This document shows positions 25,493 to 34,322 of a DNA stretch of 64,000 bases, piece by piece (position 1 is the first letter of the stretch; every line of letters begins with the position of its first letter). The notes under the pieces are model-generated. The model searched no databases and was not told the DNA's origin. It worked only from the letters and a program-made list of their open reading frames with translations. The translations under genes and the position numbers were made by a program. This DNA comes from Virgibacillus subterraneus (GTDB taxonomy: Bacteria; Bacillota; Bacilli; Bacillales; Amphibacillaceae): positions 310,001-374,000 of the forward strand of contig NZ_FOEH01000002.1 of NCBI RefSeq assembly GCF_900110695.1, written 5' to 3'.

Positions 25493-25620
25493 CGATTATC
25501 ACCTCACTATGTTTGTTACTATCATTATAGTGAATATTAATGGTGAGATGTGTGAAATTGCTTATTTGTTAAAAAATGTACACAACTTTATAGTTGATAT
25601 TATGATACATATTGAAATTA

Positions 25621-25992
25621 TTATTCTAAATGTAGTCTATTGGTTATTGTAAAGGTGGCCTCAGAATCAGTTGTAATATTGAAAAATAGATGATATTCTT
25701 TTTCATCTAATTCTATATAATCCACTTGTACATAGCCATAAGGGAACTGGTAATAAACAGGATTACTATTCATTTCTTTTCCAAGTAGTATTTCTTCTTT
25801 AAATGTTGTTCGTGCCATTTGTATTAATGTTTCTATTTTTAGTTGATCAGTTTGGTTATTGGTTATCTGTATTTCATTTTGATACATATTAATACTTGCT
25901 GTAATGATAATTAACGCAATTGCTATTATAAAGAGAACATAAGGGAGAATAAATCCTCTACTATTACCGGTAAAAGATAATTGTTTTTTCAA
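25621..25992 (-). CDS. comGG: Competence pseudopilus protein ComGG
   Basis: Last gene of comG (123 aa from the chosen start). The hydrophobic segment [18 protein letters not shown] near residue 15 is the pilin-like helix of ComGG, which lacks a regular prepilin cleavage site. The TTG at 25992 is chosen because AAAGGTG lies six bases upstream and a longer frame would run 31 codons into comGF. It overlaps the comGF end by 29 bases. Confidence 0.82.
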   Translation of the reverse strand: MKKQLSFTGNSRGFILPYVLFIIAIALIIITASINMYQNEIQITNNQTDQLKIETLIQMARTTFKEEILLGKEMNSNPVYYQFPYGYVQVDYIELDEKEYHLFFNITTDSEATFTITNRLHLE

Positions 25993-26413
25993 AGTGTTCA
26001 CCTTTTGTGGATGTGATGGAGGCGTGAAAGCCGTATGCAGTTGATTTATAATTAATGTTTTGTACATGCCGTAAGTATATTTCATGACCTTCAGAATTGA
26101 CTTGTCTCCTAATCAAATCTTGATATTTTTCAATTGTAACAACTGAACCGTCGTGCTGATTGAGAATGATTTTGGTTGGTTCAACTTTTATGTCAGTTGA
26201 TTTTATTACATCATCTCGCAGAAAGTAATAGAACTGTTGAACGGATAGTTCTTCATAGTTGGATGTAAAATTAACCCCATTTAATAGGTAACCGGTGAAG
26301 GGTATTATTATAAATAAAATGGTACTAGTCAAAATAACTGATAGAAAAGAAAAACCTTTTTCATTTTGCAGAATATCCATACAGGCAAATTTGATTAGTT
26401 TTATTTTTAACAT
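25964..26413 (-). CDS. comGF: Competence pseudopilus protein ComGF
   Basis: The product (up to 149 aa) has a pilin-like N-terminus [15 protein letters not shown]..., with a hydrophobic helix, and a soluble C-terminal domain. ComGF is a minor pseudopilin of the DNA-uptake pilus. The start is uncertain: the first ATG has a weak GGAAG site, and an internal ATG (26380) starts just before the prepilin motif. It overlaps comGE by about 50 bases, usual for this operon. Confidence 0.85.
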   Translation of the reverse strand: MLKIKLIKFACMDILQNEKGFSFLSVILTSTILFIIIPFTGYLLNGVNFTSNYEELSVQQFYYFLRDDVIKSTDIKVEPTKIILNQHDGSVVTIEKYQDLIRRQVNSEGHEIYLRHVQNINYKSTAYGFHASITSTKGEHFEKTIIFYR

Positions 26414-26702
26414 TCTTCCATTCTACACAACCTTTCAGCAGTTGATTTTCAGCTAAAAAAATAAATTTAAGTTTTGTTTCATTAACTGTTTTGAAATATT
26501 CAGTTGGGATACTATCCTGACCATCCCACAAATATGGCTGAAGTTCAGCATGTAATTCATTTCCAAACAGTCGTTTTTGATGCAGTATTTCCCGTTCGTA
26601 TATCAATAAATTTGTAATCGGTATAAGAGTTGAAATCATCATCATTAGGAGAGTTACGGCCACAAGGGATTCAATAAGAGAAAAGCCTTTATTGTTTAAC
26701 AA
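26361..26702 (-). CDS. comGE: Competence pseudopilin ComGE
   Basis: The product (113 aa) begins with the type IV prepilin motif LNNKGFSLIESLVAVTLL, cleaved after Gly by ComC. It is a minor pseudopilin. The start codon is TTG at 26702, with GGGAGGTG just upstream; a TTG seven codons earlier has no site. It overlaps comGD by 14 bases. Two Cys near the C-terminus (GCVEW and NQICLYG) could pair. Confidence 0.85.
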   Translation of the reverse strand: MLNNKGFSLIESLVAVTLLMMMISTLIPITNLLIYEREILHQKRLFGNELHAELQPYLWDGQDSIPTEYFKTVNETKLKFIFLAENQLLKGCVEWKNVKNKTNQICLYGYSAK

Positions 26703-27120
26703 TATAGCACCTCCCTTTCCCAAGTGGACAGGTAACTTTATAGTTGTTATTTATTGTTTGAATCATAAAACTCCCAGGATCAACAATAGTTCCTCTATGA
26801 TTAAATGATATAACTTGCAGGTTTAAATAATCTATCTTCCATCCTTTAGGAATTCTACGTTCTATCAATATTTTTAAATTGGAATTTTTTGTTATCGTAT
26901 AGCTTTTATTTTCGGTAAATATTAAACGAAAGTAATTTCTTGAACCATATGATTTGTTTTGCATATATAGTAAATCCATTTCGAATGTATCCATAAAATT
27001 ATCTTCTTCCTGTTTTTCTAGAATGGAAAATTGTAGTGGGGCACTAATAAGTAGTAATACGGACCAAAGGGCAAGAACGAATAAAACTTCGATTAAAGTA
27101 AAACCGTTTTTAGACTGCAT
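26689..27120 (-). CDS. comGD: Competence pseudopilin ComGD
   Basis: The product (143 aa) starts MQSKNGFTLIEVLFVLAL, a clear type IV prepilin leader with the Glu at +5 after the cleaved Gly. It assembles with ComGC, GE and GG in the competence pseudopilus. Its ATG overlaps the comGC stop by one base, so the two are coupled. Confidence 0.92.
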   Translation of the reverse strand: MQSKNGFTLIEVLFVLALWSVLLLISAPLQFSILEKQEEDNFMDTFEMDLLYMQNKSYGSRNYFRLIFTENKSYTITKNSNLKILIERRIPKGWKIDYLNLQVISFNHRGTIVDPGSFMIQTINNNYKVTCPLGKGRCYIVKQ

Positions 27121-27452
27121 TAAATTCCAGAGGGGATACTGACAATTGCTTTACCGTCTGTATTTGTGATTTGCAATTCAGTATTATTAGGACATTTCTT
27201 CTGCTCTTCAGTAATGTAACCTGAAGTTTCCAAAACCTCTAGGTCGACTGGATAACTATTTTTTTCTATATAATACGCATCGACCTGTGCCTGGACTACA
27301 TTTACCAAGGCGTTGCACCCTTTTTCATACACTTCCTTACTCTTGTCACTTAAATTTGGGACCATTAGAATAATTAGTACGGAAATGATCATAAGGACAA
27401 TGAGCATTTCTATTAAAGTGAATCCTTTTTGACTATTGAACAAAATTTCCAA
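27120..27452 (-). CDS. comGC: Major competence pseudopilin ComGC
   Basis: The product (110 aa) begins with the prepilin motif QKGFTLIEMLIVLMIISV and has the ComGC body motif (VVQAQVDAYYIEK). Two cysteines (GCNAL and KKCPNN) match the intramolecular disulfide of ComGC that is introduced by BdbDC. As the major pseudopilin it forms the filament that pulls DNA to the membrane. It starts six bases after comGB ends. Confidence 0.95.
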   Translation of the reverse strand: MEILFNSQKGFTLIEMLIVLMIISVLIILMVPNLSDKSKEVYEKGCNALVNVVQAQVDAYYIEKNSYPVDLEVLETSGYITEEQKKCPNNTELQITNTDGKAIVSIPSGI

Positions 27453-27457
27453 CTCCT

Positions 27458-28513
27458 CTATATTGTTTTAATTAACTGAAACATAGGCCACATCAATGTG
27501 ACGTAAATAAAAATGATGAAGCTTGCTAAAATGATAAAAAAAACCGGTTGCATATAGGTAATAACTTTCATAACTTTTCGGTGTATTTCTTCCGTTTGTA
27601 ATTCTGCATAAATTGTTAAGTCCTTCTCAAGTGCATTTACATCTGCATTTTTTTGAAAAATAGTTGATAGCTGTTTATCAAGAAGTGGTAAATTCGCCAA
27701 TAAATTCGTTATATAAACTCCATTTGATAACTCTTCGGTCATTAATAAGGCAAAATATGAAAGGATCGGCTGTTTTCGCTGCTGTGACAAATTAAAGAGT
27801 ATTTGCTTTATCGACATACCTGTTTTCAGTAAAGAACTGACGTGTGTGGCAAATAAAAATGAAGTTTGCATTCTTTTATATTGATGATAGATAGGTATTA
27901 ATCGGTAAAATTTAATTTGATTCTCGATACTGACTTTGTGTTTAATTACTTGCCACAGAACAAGAGATAGAACAGTAATCAGTATCATGATAGTTAGTAA
28001 CCTTCCTAATAGTTCAATTAAAACAATGGAAAACATAACTGTTGAAGCTGTTCCAGTGTTGTTATTAAATAGATCCATAAATGAGGGGAGGACCGATTGC
28101 TTAACAAAATAGAGCAGTAGTGCAAATACGAATAGCAAAATCAATGGGTAGCGTATTGTTTCCTGAAACTTCTTTACATAAAGTACACGTTGCTCATACA
28201 TAGAGATACATTTCTCAATGTTTGCTTGAAGATCGCCATTAGCCCGAACAAAGTATAAGTAGGATGTAATTAATGGGTTGAAGTTCTCTTTTTCTAATGC
28301 TTGATCAAGTGAGTTACCGGCTTTTAGTGAAGTAATAACGGAGGTGGAAATCGATTTAAGTTGGTTATCCCAATCAATAATTTCAAGAGCTGATATCAGT
28401 GGGTAACCGTTTGTCAATAACCGTTCCACGCGTTTTAAAAAGCGTAATTGAATTTCCTTTTTGGGTGATTTATTTCCCAGTTGAGTAATAAGTTTCTTCA
28501 GAGATAAAACCAT
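27458..28513 (-). CDS. comGB: Competence membrane platform protein ComGB
   Basis: The product (351 aa) is the polytopic membrane protein of the competence pilus machine, of the GspF/PilC family. It has two related halves with hydrophobic helices near residues 135-155, 180-210 and 320-345. The ATG at 28513 is chosen because AAGAAGG lies about eight bases upstream; an open frame extends 32 codons further into comGA but without a site. It overlaps comGA by 44 bases. Confidence 0.92.
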   Translation of the reverse strand: MVLSLKKLITQLGNKSPKKEIQLRFLKRVERLLTNGYPLISALEIIDWDNQLKSISTSVITSLKAGNSLDQALEKENFNPLITSYLYFVRANGDLQANIEKCISMYEQRVLYVKKFQETIRYPLILLFVFALLLYFVKQSVLPSFMDLFNNNTGTASTVMFSIVLIELLGRLLTIMILITVLSLVLWQVIKHKVSIENQIKFYRLIPIYHQYKRMQTSFLFATHVSSLLKTGMSIKQILFNLSQQRKQPILSYFALLMTEELSNGVYITNLLANLPLLDKQLSTIFQKNADVNALEKDLTIYAELQTEEIHRKVMKVITYMQPVFFIILASFIIFIYVTLMWPMFQLIKTI

Positions 28514-29486
28514 AAGCAAAAGCCTTCTTTCGTAAGTGATGAAATGTATGAAATTGTTCCTTGGAACTAATATCAATCCCATCCAGTGTGTTTTCCAGCA
28601 AGGTTCCATCCAATAGCTCGATTATTGCACCACGTCTTGTAGTAGTATTATTAACGTGAACAGGTAGTAGCTGTAATGCTGCAACTGAAATAAGTGATTG
28701 TTTTAAATCAGAGCGCTTCAGACCCATCTCCAGTAAGCGATGAATCGTTCCCAATGCATTATTGGCGTGTAACGTACTGAGAACTAAATGACCAGTTAAG
28801 GAAGCATCAAAAGCAAACTGTGCAGTAAAACTGTCTCTTATTTCACCCACCATTATAATGTCAGGATCATGTCTAAGAGCGGCCTTTAATCCAGTCTGAT
28901 ATGTGATTCCCGCTTTTTCATTTACTTGGACCTGCAGGATGTCATTTATATCCTTTTCAATCGGATCTTCCAAGGTAATGGTCTGATAAGATTTTTCTGT
29001 TAAAATGGTTTGAAGCAAGGCATATAACGTTGTTGTTTTACCACTTCCTGTTGGACCTGTAAACAGAATGATGCCTGCGCGATTTGAGATCCATTCGTTA
29101 AGTTTGTTTAATTGGTTTGGAAAAAGAAATAGCCTATCAAGGGTAAGGTTGTCTTCCTGCGGGAGAATTCGGATTGCAAGGCTTTCCATATGGTTTAAGG
29201 GAAGCGTGGATAATCGTAGGGAATAACGATTTGTCATAGTATCATGGTCAATTGTTCCATCTTGTGGTTTGCGAACTTCACCTATATCCATTCCTGATGT
29301 AAACTTATAGTAAGTAAGTAATAATTGGTACTGATTAATGGGAATCGTTTTGTGAAGGATTCTTTTTCCGAATATACGAAAATAGATGTTTGCTTGGTTC
29401 GGGAAAGGGTAGAAATGAATATCCGAAGCATTGGTAGTAATAGCAGATTGAAGAAGCTGTTGTGAAAGACTTGAAGCTGTGTTCAA
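28470..29486 (-). CDS. comGA: Competence pilus assembly ATPase ComGA
   Basis: The product (338 aa) is a GspE/PilB-family hexameric ATPase powering pseudopilus assembly. Walker A is GPTGSGKTTTLY (about residue 146), followed by the Asp box region TITLEDPIEKDI, Walker B-like MVGEIRD and the His box TGHLVLSTLHAN. The zinc tetracysteine of PilB is absent, as is normal for ComGA. The start is TTG at 29486, eight bases after AAGGAGGTG. As first gene it sets the operon's expression; no unambiguous ComK box was identified in the 100-base spacer to aroK. Confidence 0.95.
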   Translation of the reverse strand: MNTASSLSQQLLQSAITTNASDIHFYPFPNQANIYFRIFGKRILHKTIPINQYQLLLTYYKFTSGMDIGEVRKPQDGTIDHDTMTNRYSLRLSTLPLNHMESLAIRILPQEDNLTLDRLFLFPNQLNKLNEWISNRAGIILFTGPTGSGKTTTLYALLQTILTEKSYQTITLEDPIEKDINDILQVQVNEKAGITYQTGLKAALRHDPDIIMVGEIRDSFTAQFAFDASLTGHLVLSTLHANNALGTIHRLLEMGLKRSDLKQSLISVAALQLLPVHVNNTTTRRGAIIELLDGTLLENTLDGIDISSKEQFHTFHHLRKKAFAYGFISEETYYSTGK

Positions 29487-29588
29487 TAATATTTCACCTC
29501 CTTAGTTAGACTATATTCGACATAGTTTGCACAACTCCTTCTTTTTTTAAAAAATAATATTATTAATTTTTTAAGGCGGGTTAAAATC

Positions 29589-30083
29589 ATGAAAACACTT
29601 TATTTAATTGGATTTATGGGTAGTGGTAAAAGCACTATAGGTGAGATGTTGAGTAGTTCATTACGTGTTTCACATATTGATACTGATCATATGGTTGAGG
29701 AAGTGTATGGACAAACAATAGCTGCGATCTTTCAAAATAATGGGGAAGGCACTTTTCGAATGTACGAGTCTGAAGTTTTAAAAAATACACCTTTACAAAA
29801 TTGCGTTATATCAACGGGTGGGGGTATTGTAGAAAAGGGAGAAAACGTTTTATTTATGAAGGAAAACGGAGTCGTGGTTTATTTAGAAACTTCATTTGAT
29901 GAGATAGCTAAACGTTTGGAAGATGACCAGACAAGGCCATTATGGAGTAATAATGTCCAGGAAAAGAAGGATTTATTTATTCATCGTAAAAAATTATATG
30001 AGAAAGATGCAGACATAATAGTACATACAGACAATAAAACAGCTATAGAGATAACTGAAGAAGTTAAAGCTTTATTAATCTGA
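29589..30083 (+). CDS. aroK: Shikimate kinase
   Basis: The product (164 aa) phosphorylates shikimate in the aromatic pathway. Walker A is GFMGSGKST, followed by DTDHMVEE (Asp for Mg and shikimate), the STGGGIV substrate loop and the lid motif TRPLW. The length is standard. The gene is divergent from comGA with about 100 bases between them and sits upstream of yqzE. aroQ of the same pathway lies at 44144. Confidence 0.95.
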   Translation: MKTLYLIGFMGSGKSTIGEMLSSSLRVSHIDTDHMVEEVYGQTIAAIFQNNGEGTFRMYESEVLKNTPLQNCVISTGGGIVEKGENVLFMKENGVVVYLETSFDEIAKRLEDDQTRPLWSNNVQEKKDLFIHRKKLYEKDADIIVHTDNKTAIEITEEVKALLI

Positions 30084-30154
30084 AAGTAATTAAAGAATAA
30101 AATTTCTACATGCTGTTAAAAATAATAATACCTAAATGAATTGAGGTGGTTATT

Positions 30155-30334
30155 ATGTCTGGGAATGAATATATAAAGTATATGACAGAACAGATTACAA
30201 CATATATTGACACTCCAGCGGAAGAAAAAAAACTGAGAAAGTCACGGCATAAAACAGATCCACCAGTTTATTCATCCAAGTGGCTAGGCATTTTACCATT
30301 TGCTTTTAAACTCTTGCTAAAAAAGACTCAATGA
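30155..30334 (+). CDS. yqzE: YqzE family protein
   Basis: A 59-residue protein (MSGNEYIKYMTEQI...) with a hydrophilic N-terminus, a basic middle and a hydrophobic C-terminal stretch (WLGILPFAFKLLL). It matches YqzE, the small protein near comG in Bacillaceae. ATG at 30155 follows GAGGTGG; the open frame also allows an upstream GTG. Function unknown. Here it lies beside aroK and is separated from comG. Confidence 0.8.
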   Translation: MSGNEYIKYMTEQITTYIDTPAEEKKLRKSRHKTDPPVYSSKWLGILPFAFKLLLKKTQ

Positions 30335-30365
30335 AAGGCAAACCTTATAAGGTTTGCCTTTTTTA
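30334..30365. terminator. Bidirectional terminator between yqzE and yqhG
   Basis: AAAGGCAAACCTTA and TAAGGTTTGCCTTT form a 14-base-pair perfect stem, followed by T on the right. It overlaps the yqhG stop region and can serve both convergent genes. Confidence 0.85.
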
Positions 30366-31157
30366 ACTAATAGCGTTTTCTGCTAAATAAAATATACCGC
30401 CATTTATAACTTTGAAAGTTATGCGTGGATTATACCGCTTTTTAATTTCTCCAATTTCCTTATACATTTCTTGTTGCGTATTTTCTTCATTATCATTTCT
30501 ACTGTAAAAATGGGTTAGCAGTTTAATTTCTTCTTCCATTGTTTCAATTGATTTTTCTGCCCAATCGTGTGTTTGATTATGAATATAACTTTCAAGAACA
30601 GATTCAATCCTGGTAAATCCGCTTTTTAGTCTGATTATCGGCGAAATAGTATAGCAGTAATCTGAGATCGTCAAATGTAGTGTTTTCTCTTCTAAAAGCT
30701 CCATCATATCTGTTTTCATGGAGCCATTTACCAGGTGCAGACCAATTGAAAAGATTTCATCTCTTTTCTGCTTCCCTTGATAACTGATTTTAATGTTCGT
30801 AACCAGCCATGGAAATAAAGCTGTTTTCTGATTCGTGTCTATACGTTCAAAAAGTTTCGTATACGTTTCTTCCTGTCTTAACTTATTGAGAATCTGTTGT
30901 AATCGTGGACTCCCGAAATGAACCCATTCCCCTTTTTCATCTCTTTTTTCAGGGTTTGTGATTAACGTGAGCTGCATAGGGTCTCCGGGATTACCAATCT
31001 TTTTAATGTAATGCCAATAAAACGGCCGATTCATTAAAGCACGATCCATATTCTCTGTTAACTGAACAGTAAGAACACCTTCATTGTTATAGACAAATTT
31101 ACAGTGGTTTGCTGTAAAATAAGACTCTAAAAAGTGGTGTAAATTTTTAATTGCCAT
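30363..31157 (-). CDS. yqhG: YqhG family protein
   Basis: The product (264 aa) is a soluble protein with no recognised catalytic motif. It matches YqhG, which always accompanies the helicase yqhH in Bacillaceae. The ATG at 31157 is chosen because AAGGAG lies seven bases upstream; the open frame extends ten codons further. It overlaps the yqhH end by 11 bases, so both are made from one mRNA. Its function is unknown, but the constant pairing suggests it works with YqhH. Confidence 0.85.
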   Translation of the reverse strand: MAIKNLHHFLESYFTANHCKFVYNNEGVLTVQLTENMDRALMNRPFYWHYIKKIGNPGDPMQLTLITNPEKRDEKGEWVHFGSPRLQQILNKLRQEETYTKLFERIDTNQKTALFPWLVTNIKISYQGKQKRDEIFSIGLHLVNGSMKTDMMELLEEKTLHLTISDYCYTISPIIRLKSGFTRIESVLESYIHNQTHDWAEKSIETMEEEIKLLTHFYSRNDNEENTQQEMYKEIGEIKKRYNPRITFKVINGGIFYLAENAIS

Positions 31158-32805
31158 ATTGCTGCTCCTTCTGCTCTGTCTGATCATGTGTCAATTTGAT
31201 GATTGAAGAAAGGTTATCCAGTTTTATTCTTGCCTCACCAGTAGAAGAGGATTCAGAAAAAATGGATTGTATTTCCGATTCTATGTCATTTATATTCAGT
31301 TCGGCCAAAATACTGTCTAATTGGCCAATAACTTGTTCAAATAAATTTATTTTTTCATACAAAAGCGTCATAATATGCTCCTCCACGGTACCGCGAATTG
31401 CCAAATTGTAAATATGAACATCATTTTGCTGACCATAGCGGTGTATCCTGCCAATTCGCTGTTCTAATCGCATCGGATTCCATGGCAAATCATAATTAAT
31501 CAGATGGTTGCAAAATTGGAGGTTAATTCCCTCACCACCAGCCTCGGTCGCAATCAATACTTGTGCATGATTTTCAAACAATTGCTTCATCCAATCTTTT
31601 TTACCTTTTTTGAATCCGCCTCTAAAAGGTACTGATGTAATATCGTTCTCTTTCAGATACCATTGTAAGTATAATTGTGTAGCACGGTATTCAGTAAAAA
31701 TAATTACTTTTTCATCGCCTAATTGTTTAATGACTTCTACTGCTTTTTCAGCCTTTACATGTTGGGGAAGCTGTTCAATTTTATCTGTGATTGGTTTTAT
31801 TACATCTACTTTTTCATTGCTTGTCATCATCTTCTGTAGTGATAAGAAGCATGCTTCTCTCGATGAACAGAGCTCTCTAAGTAATGTGATTTTTGAGAAT
31901 GTAGCAAAGACCTCTGTTACACTTTGCAGGTGTGAATAGACATCCTGTTCTTCTTTTTTAAAATCAATCCATATCGTCTCGATTTTTCTTTTTACCTTAT
32001 CAAATTCCGTGTTTTTTCGTGTATTTCGAATCATTACTTTTTGGACTAATTGTTTCAGGTATTTATCCTGTTTTATTTTTTTACGGTCCTTACCATACTG
32101 TTCCAGGAAGCTGTCGTAATCGCCTAAGTGACCTGGTTTTAAAATGGATACCAAATTGAATATTTCCACTAAACGATTTTGAACTGGTGTAGCAGTTAAT
32201 AATAAACAATATTTTTTCTTTAACGATCGAACAAACGCAAAGTTTTTTGTTTTGTGGTTCTTCAGTTTATGGGCTTCATCAATTAATATAAAGTCATAGT
32301 CAATATCAAGTATATGTTCGCGATGTGGAGAACGCTTAGCTGTGTCAATAGATGTAATCATAATTTCAGTCTGATCCCATGAATAATTCTTTCGATGTGG
32401 AATTGCTGGAATATAAAATTTTTCATTTAATTCCTTGGCCCATTGATTTACGAGGGAAGCAGGAACCAGTATGAGTACTTTTTTTACAAGTCCTCTCAGC
32501 ATATATTCTTTTAAAATAAGACCAGCTTCTATTGTTTTTCCAAGCCCTACTTCATCAGCTAAAATTGCTCGGCCATTCATTTCTTCTATAACTTGATTAG
32601 CACAGGATATTTGGTGTTCAAGAAATTCCATATGTGGCAAATAATCTAGTGATTTTAACCCTTCAAACGATGGCGCCATAGTAGTTAACTCGGCTTGATA
32701 GGTCATTTGGAAAAGCTCCCAGGGTGAGAAAGGTCCTTCTTTTTCAAGAGTTGTTTCGAATTTATCTATAAAGAGGGAATCTTTTTGAAGTTCAATGCGG
32801 TCCAT
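31147..32805 (-). CDS. yqhH: SNF2-family helicase/ATPase (YqhH)
   Basis: The product (552 aa) is a Swi2/Snf2 DNA translocase. Motif I is DEVGLGKTIEAG (about residue 85), motif II the DEAH box IDEAHKLKN, motif III TATPVQN, motif V ATEAGGEGINLQ and motif VI RLEQRIGRIHRYGQ. The N-terminal DNA-binding or zinc domains of some relatives are absent. Its role is probably DNA or nucleoprotein remodelling, but the target is unknown. It is divergent from the gcv operon and its ATG follows AAAAGGA. Confidence 0.92.
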   Translation of the reverse strand: MDRIELQKDSLFIDKFETTLEKEGPFSPWELFQMTYQAELTTMAPSFEGLKSLDYLPHMEFLEHQISCANQVIEEMNGRAILADEVGLGKTIEAGLILKEYMLRGLVKKVLILVPASLVNQWAKELNEKFYIPAIPHRKNYSWDQTEIMITSIDTAKRSPHREHILDIDYDFILIDEAHKLKNHKTKNFAFVRSLKKKYCLLLTATPVQNRLVEIFNLVSILKPGHLGDYDSFLEQYGKDRKKIKQDKYLKQLVQKVMIRNTRKNTEFDKVKRKIETIWIDFKKEEQDVYSHLQSVTEVFATFSKITLLRELCSSREACFLSLQKMMTSNEKVDVIKPITDKIEQLPQHVKAEKAVEVIKQLGDEKVIIFTEYRATQLYLQWYLKENDITSVPFRGGFKKGKKDWMKQLFENHAQVLIATEAGGEGINLQFCNHLINYDLPWNPMRLEQRIGRIHRYGQQNDVHIYNLAIRGTVEEHIMTLLYEKINLFEQVIGQLDSILAELNINDIESEIQSIFSESSSTGEARIKLDNLSSIIKLTHDQTEQKEQQYGN

Positions 32806-32948
32806 AACATACTTCCTTTTAAAAGAGTTATCTTATCTCTACTTTTTACCTTATTCATATGCTATAATGAGACTTATAATAAGGTAGATATTTCTTAGTA
32901 ACTGATACATAGTATAACCAAAATAACTAATTTCATTATGCGAATGAG

Positions 32949-33139
32949 TACAAGGGGAGAGCTTACTTTTATGTAACGCCGAAGGAGCAAACATTGTGTG
33001 AATCTCTCAGGCAAAAAGACTCTTGTATGACGCAACTCTGGAGAGTGTTTACTTTTGGTAAACCACCAACGAAGCAAATGCTTTTAGGAATTTGTATTCA
33101 GTTCCTTGGCATGCAACTTTCAGGTTGAAGGACAGAGAT
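32949..33139 (+). ncRNA. Tandem glycine riboswitch (gcvT motif)
   Basis: Two aptamers in series precede gcvT. Aptamer 1 (about 32949-33027) is closed by TACAAG/CTTGTA and contains GCCGAAGGAGCAAAC and AATCTCTCAGGCAAA. Aptamer 2 (about 33034-33139) is closed by CTCTG/CAGAG and contains CACCAACGAAGCAAA and AACTTTCAGGTTGAAGGACAG. In Bacillus this RNA turns on the glycine cleavage operon when glycine is high. The 3' closing strand of aptamer 2 overlaps the terminator arm, which supports ON-switch control. Confidence 0.93.
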
Positions 33140-33171
33140 TTCCCTGTATATCAGAGAAATCTCTATTTTTA
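33134..33171 (+). terminator. Riboswitch-controlled terminator before gcvT
   Basis: AGAGATTTC (33134-33142) pairs with GAAATCTCT (33156-33164), followed by ATTTTT. The first bases are shared with the P1 closing strand of aptamer 2, so ligand binding should block this hairpin. Confidence 0.75.
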
Positions 33172-33201
33172 TGTGGAAGATTAATTAAAGGAGTGGATGG
33201 A

Positions 33202-34308
33202 ATGAGTGAGCTGAAAAGAACCCCATTGTTTCCTGAATATGAAAAAGCAGGGGGGAAGACAGTCGATTTTGGAGGATGGGACTTACCGGTACAATTCAAG
33301 GGTATAAAGCATGAGCATGAAGTTACCAGAACAAAAGCTGGATTATTTGATGTTTCGCACATGGGCGAAATTATGGTAAAAGGTTCAAACAGCAAGGATT
33401 TTTTACAGAAAGTAACAACAAACGATGTTTCCACATTAACTCCAAAGCGTGCACAATATACATTTATGTGTTATCACGATGGTGGAACAGTTGATGATTT
33501 TATTATTTACATGCTGGAGGAAGACCACTATTTATTAGTTGTGAATGCAGCCAATACAGAAAAAGATTTTGAATGGTTAACAGAAAACAATGACACAGGG
33601 GTTTCAATTGAAAACGTATCATCTGAGTATGTACAGCTCGCACTTCAAGGCCCACAGGCTGAATTAATTCTTCAACGCTTGACAGATACCGATCTAAGTG
33701 AAATAAAATTTTTCCGTTTTGAAAACTCTGTTTACTTTTCTACAATCGATTCAGGTGCAATTGTATCCAGGACTGGGTATACAGGTGAAGACGGATTTGA
33801 GATCTATATCGCTGCCGATAAAGGAAGTGATCTGTGGAAGCTGATTCTTGAAGCAGGTGAGGATGATGGTGTGGAACCAATCGGGCTTGGCGCAAGAGAT
33901 ACACTTCGTTTTGAGGCGAAATTAGCATTATACGGTCAGGAGCTCTCAAAAGACATAACCCCAATTGAGGCAGGTATGAAGTTTGCAGTTAAAGTCAACA
34001 AAGAAGCAGACTTTATTGGAAAAGAAGTGCTGAAGCATCAGGCAGAAAATGGTCCTGACAGAAAGCTTGTAGGTATTGAAATGATTGATAAAGGTATTCC
34101 TCGTACGGGATATCAGTTGTACGCCGAAAATTCTGAAGTAGGATTTGTTACTACTGGAACACAGTCACCAACATTGCAAAAGAATGTCGGGCTAGCACTA
34201 GTGAAAAGCGAGTTTGCTGAACTTGGGACAGAGCTGTTTGTACAAGTACGCAAACGAAGACTAAAGGCAGAAGTTGTTAAAACGCCATTTTACAAACGCG
34301 ATAAATAG
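33202..34308 (+). CDS. gcvT: Glycine cleavage system T protein (aminomethyltransferase)
   Basis: The product (368 aa) transfers the aminomethyl carbon from the lipoylated H protein to tetrahydrofolate and releases ammonia. Typical motifs are GGWDLPVQF near the N-terminus, [18 protein letters not shown] and the folate-site region GLGARDTLR. The start at 33202 follows AAAGGAG; the frame is open upstream through the riboswitch terminator but that is untranslated. It is the first gene of gcvT-gcvPA-gcvPB; gcvH is not in this window. Confidence 0.96.
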   Translation: MSELKRTPLFPEYEKAGGKTVDFGGWDLPVQFKGIKHEHEVTRTKAGLFDVSHMGEIMVKGSNSKDFLQKVTTNDVSTLTPKRAQYTFMCYHDGGTVDDFIIYMLEEDHYLLVVNAANTEKDFEWLTENNDTGVSIENVSSEYVQLALQGPQAELILQRLTDTDLSEIKFFRFENSVYFSTIDSGAIVSRTGYTGEDGFEIYIAADKGSDLWKLILEAGEDDGVEPIGLGARDTLRFEAKLALYGQELSKDITPIEAGMKFAVKVNKEADFIGKEVLKHQAENGPDRKLVGIEMIDKGIPRTGYQLYAENSEVGFVTTGTQSPTLQKNVGLALVKSEFAELGTELFVQVRKRRLKAEVVKTPFYKRDK

Positions 34309-34322
34309 GGAGGGTTTTTTAC

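Noticed and set aside
29500-29588. ComK box upstream of comGA
   Set aside because: The spacer is AT-rich with long A and T runs, but no clear pair of AAAA-N5-TTTT boxes at standard spacing could be fixed.
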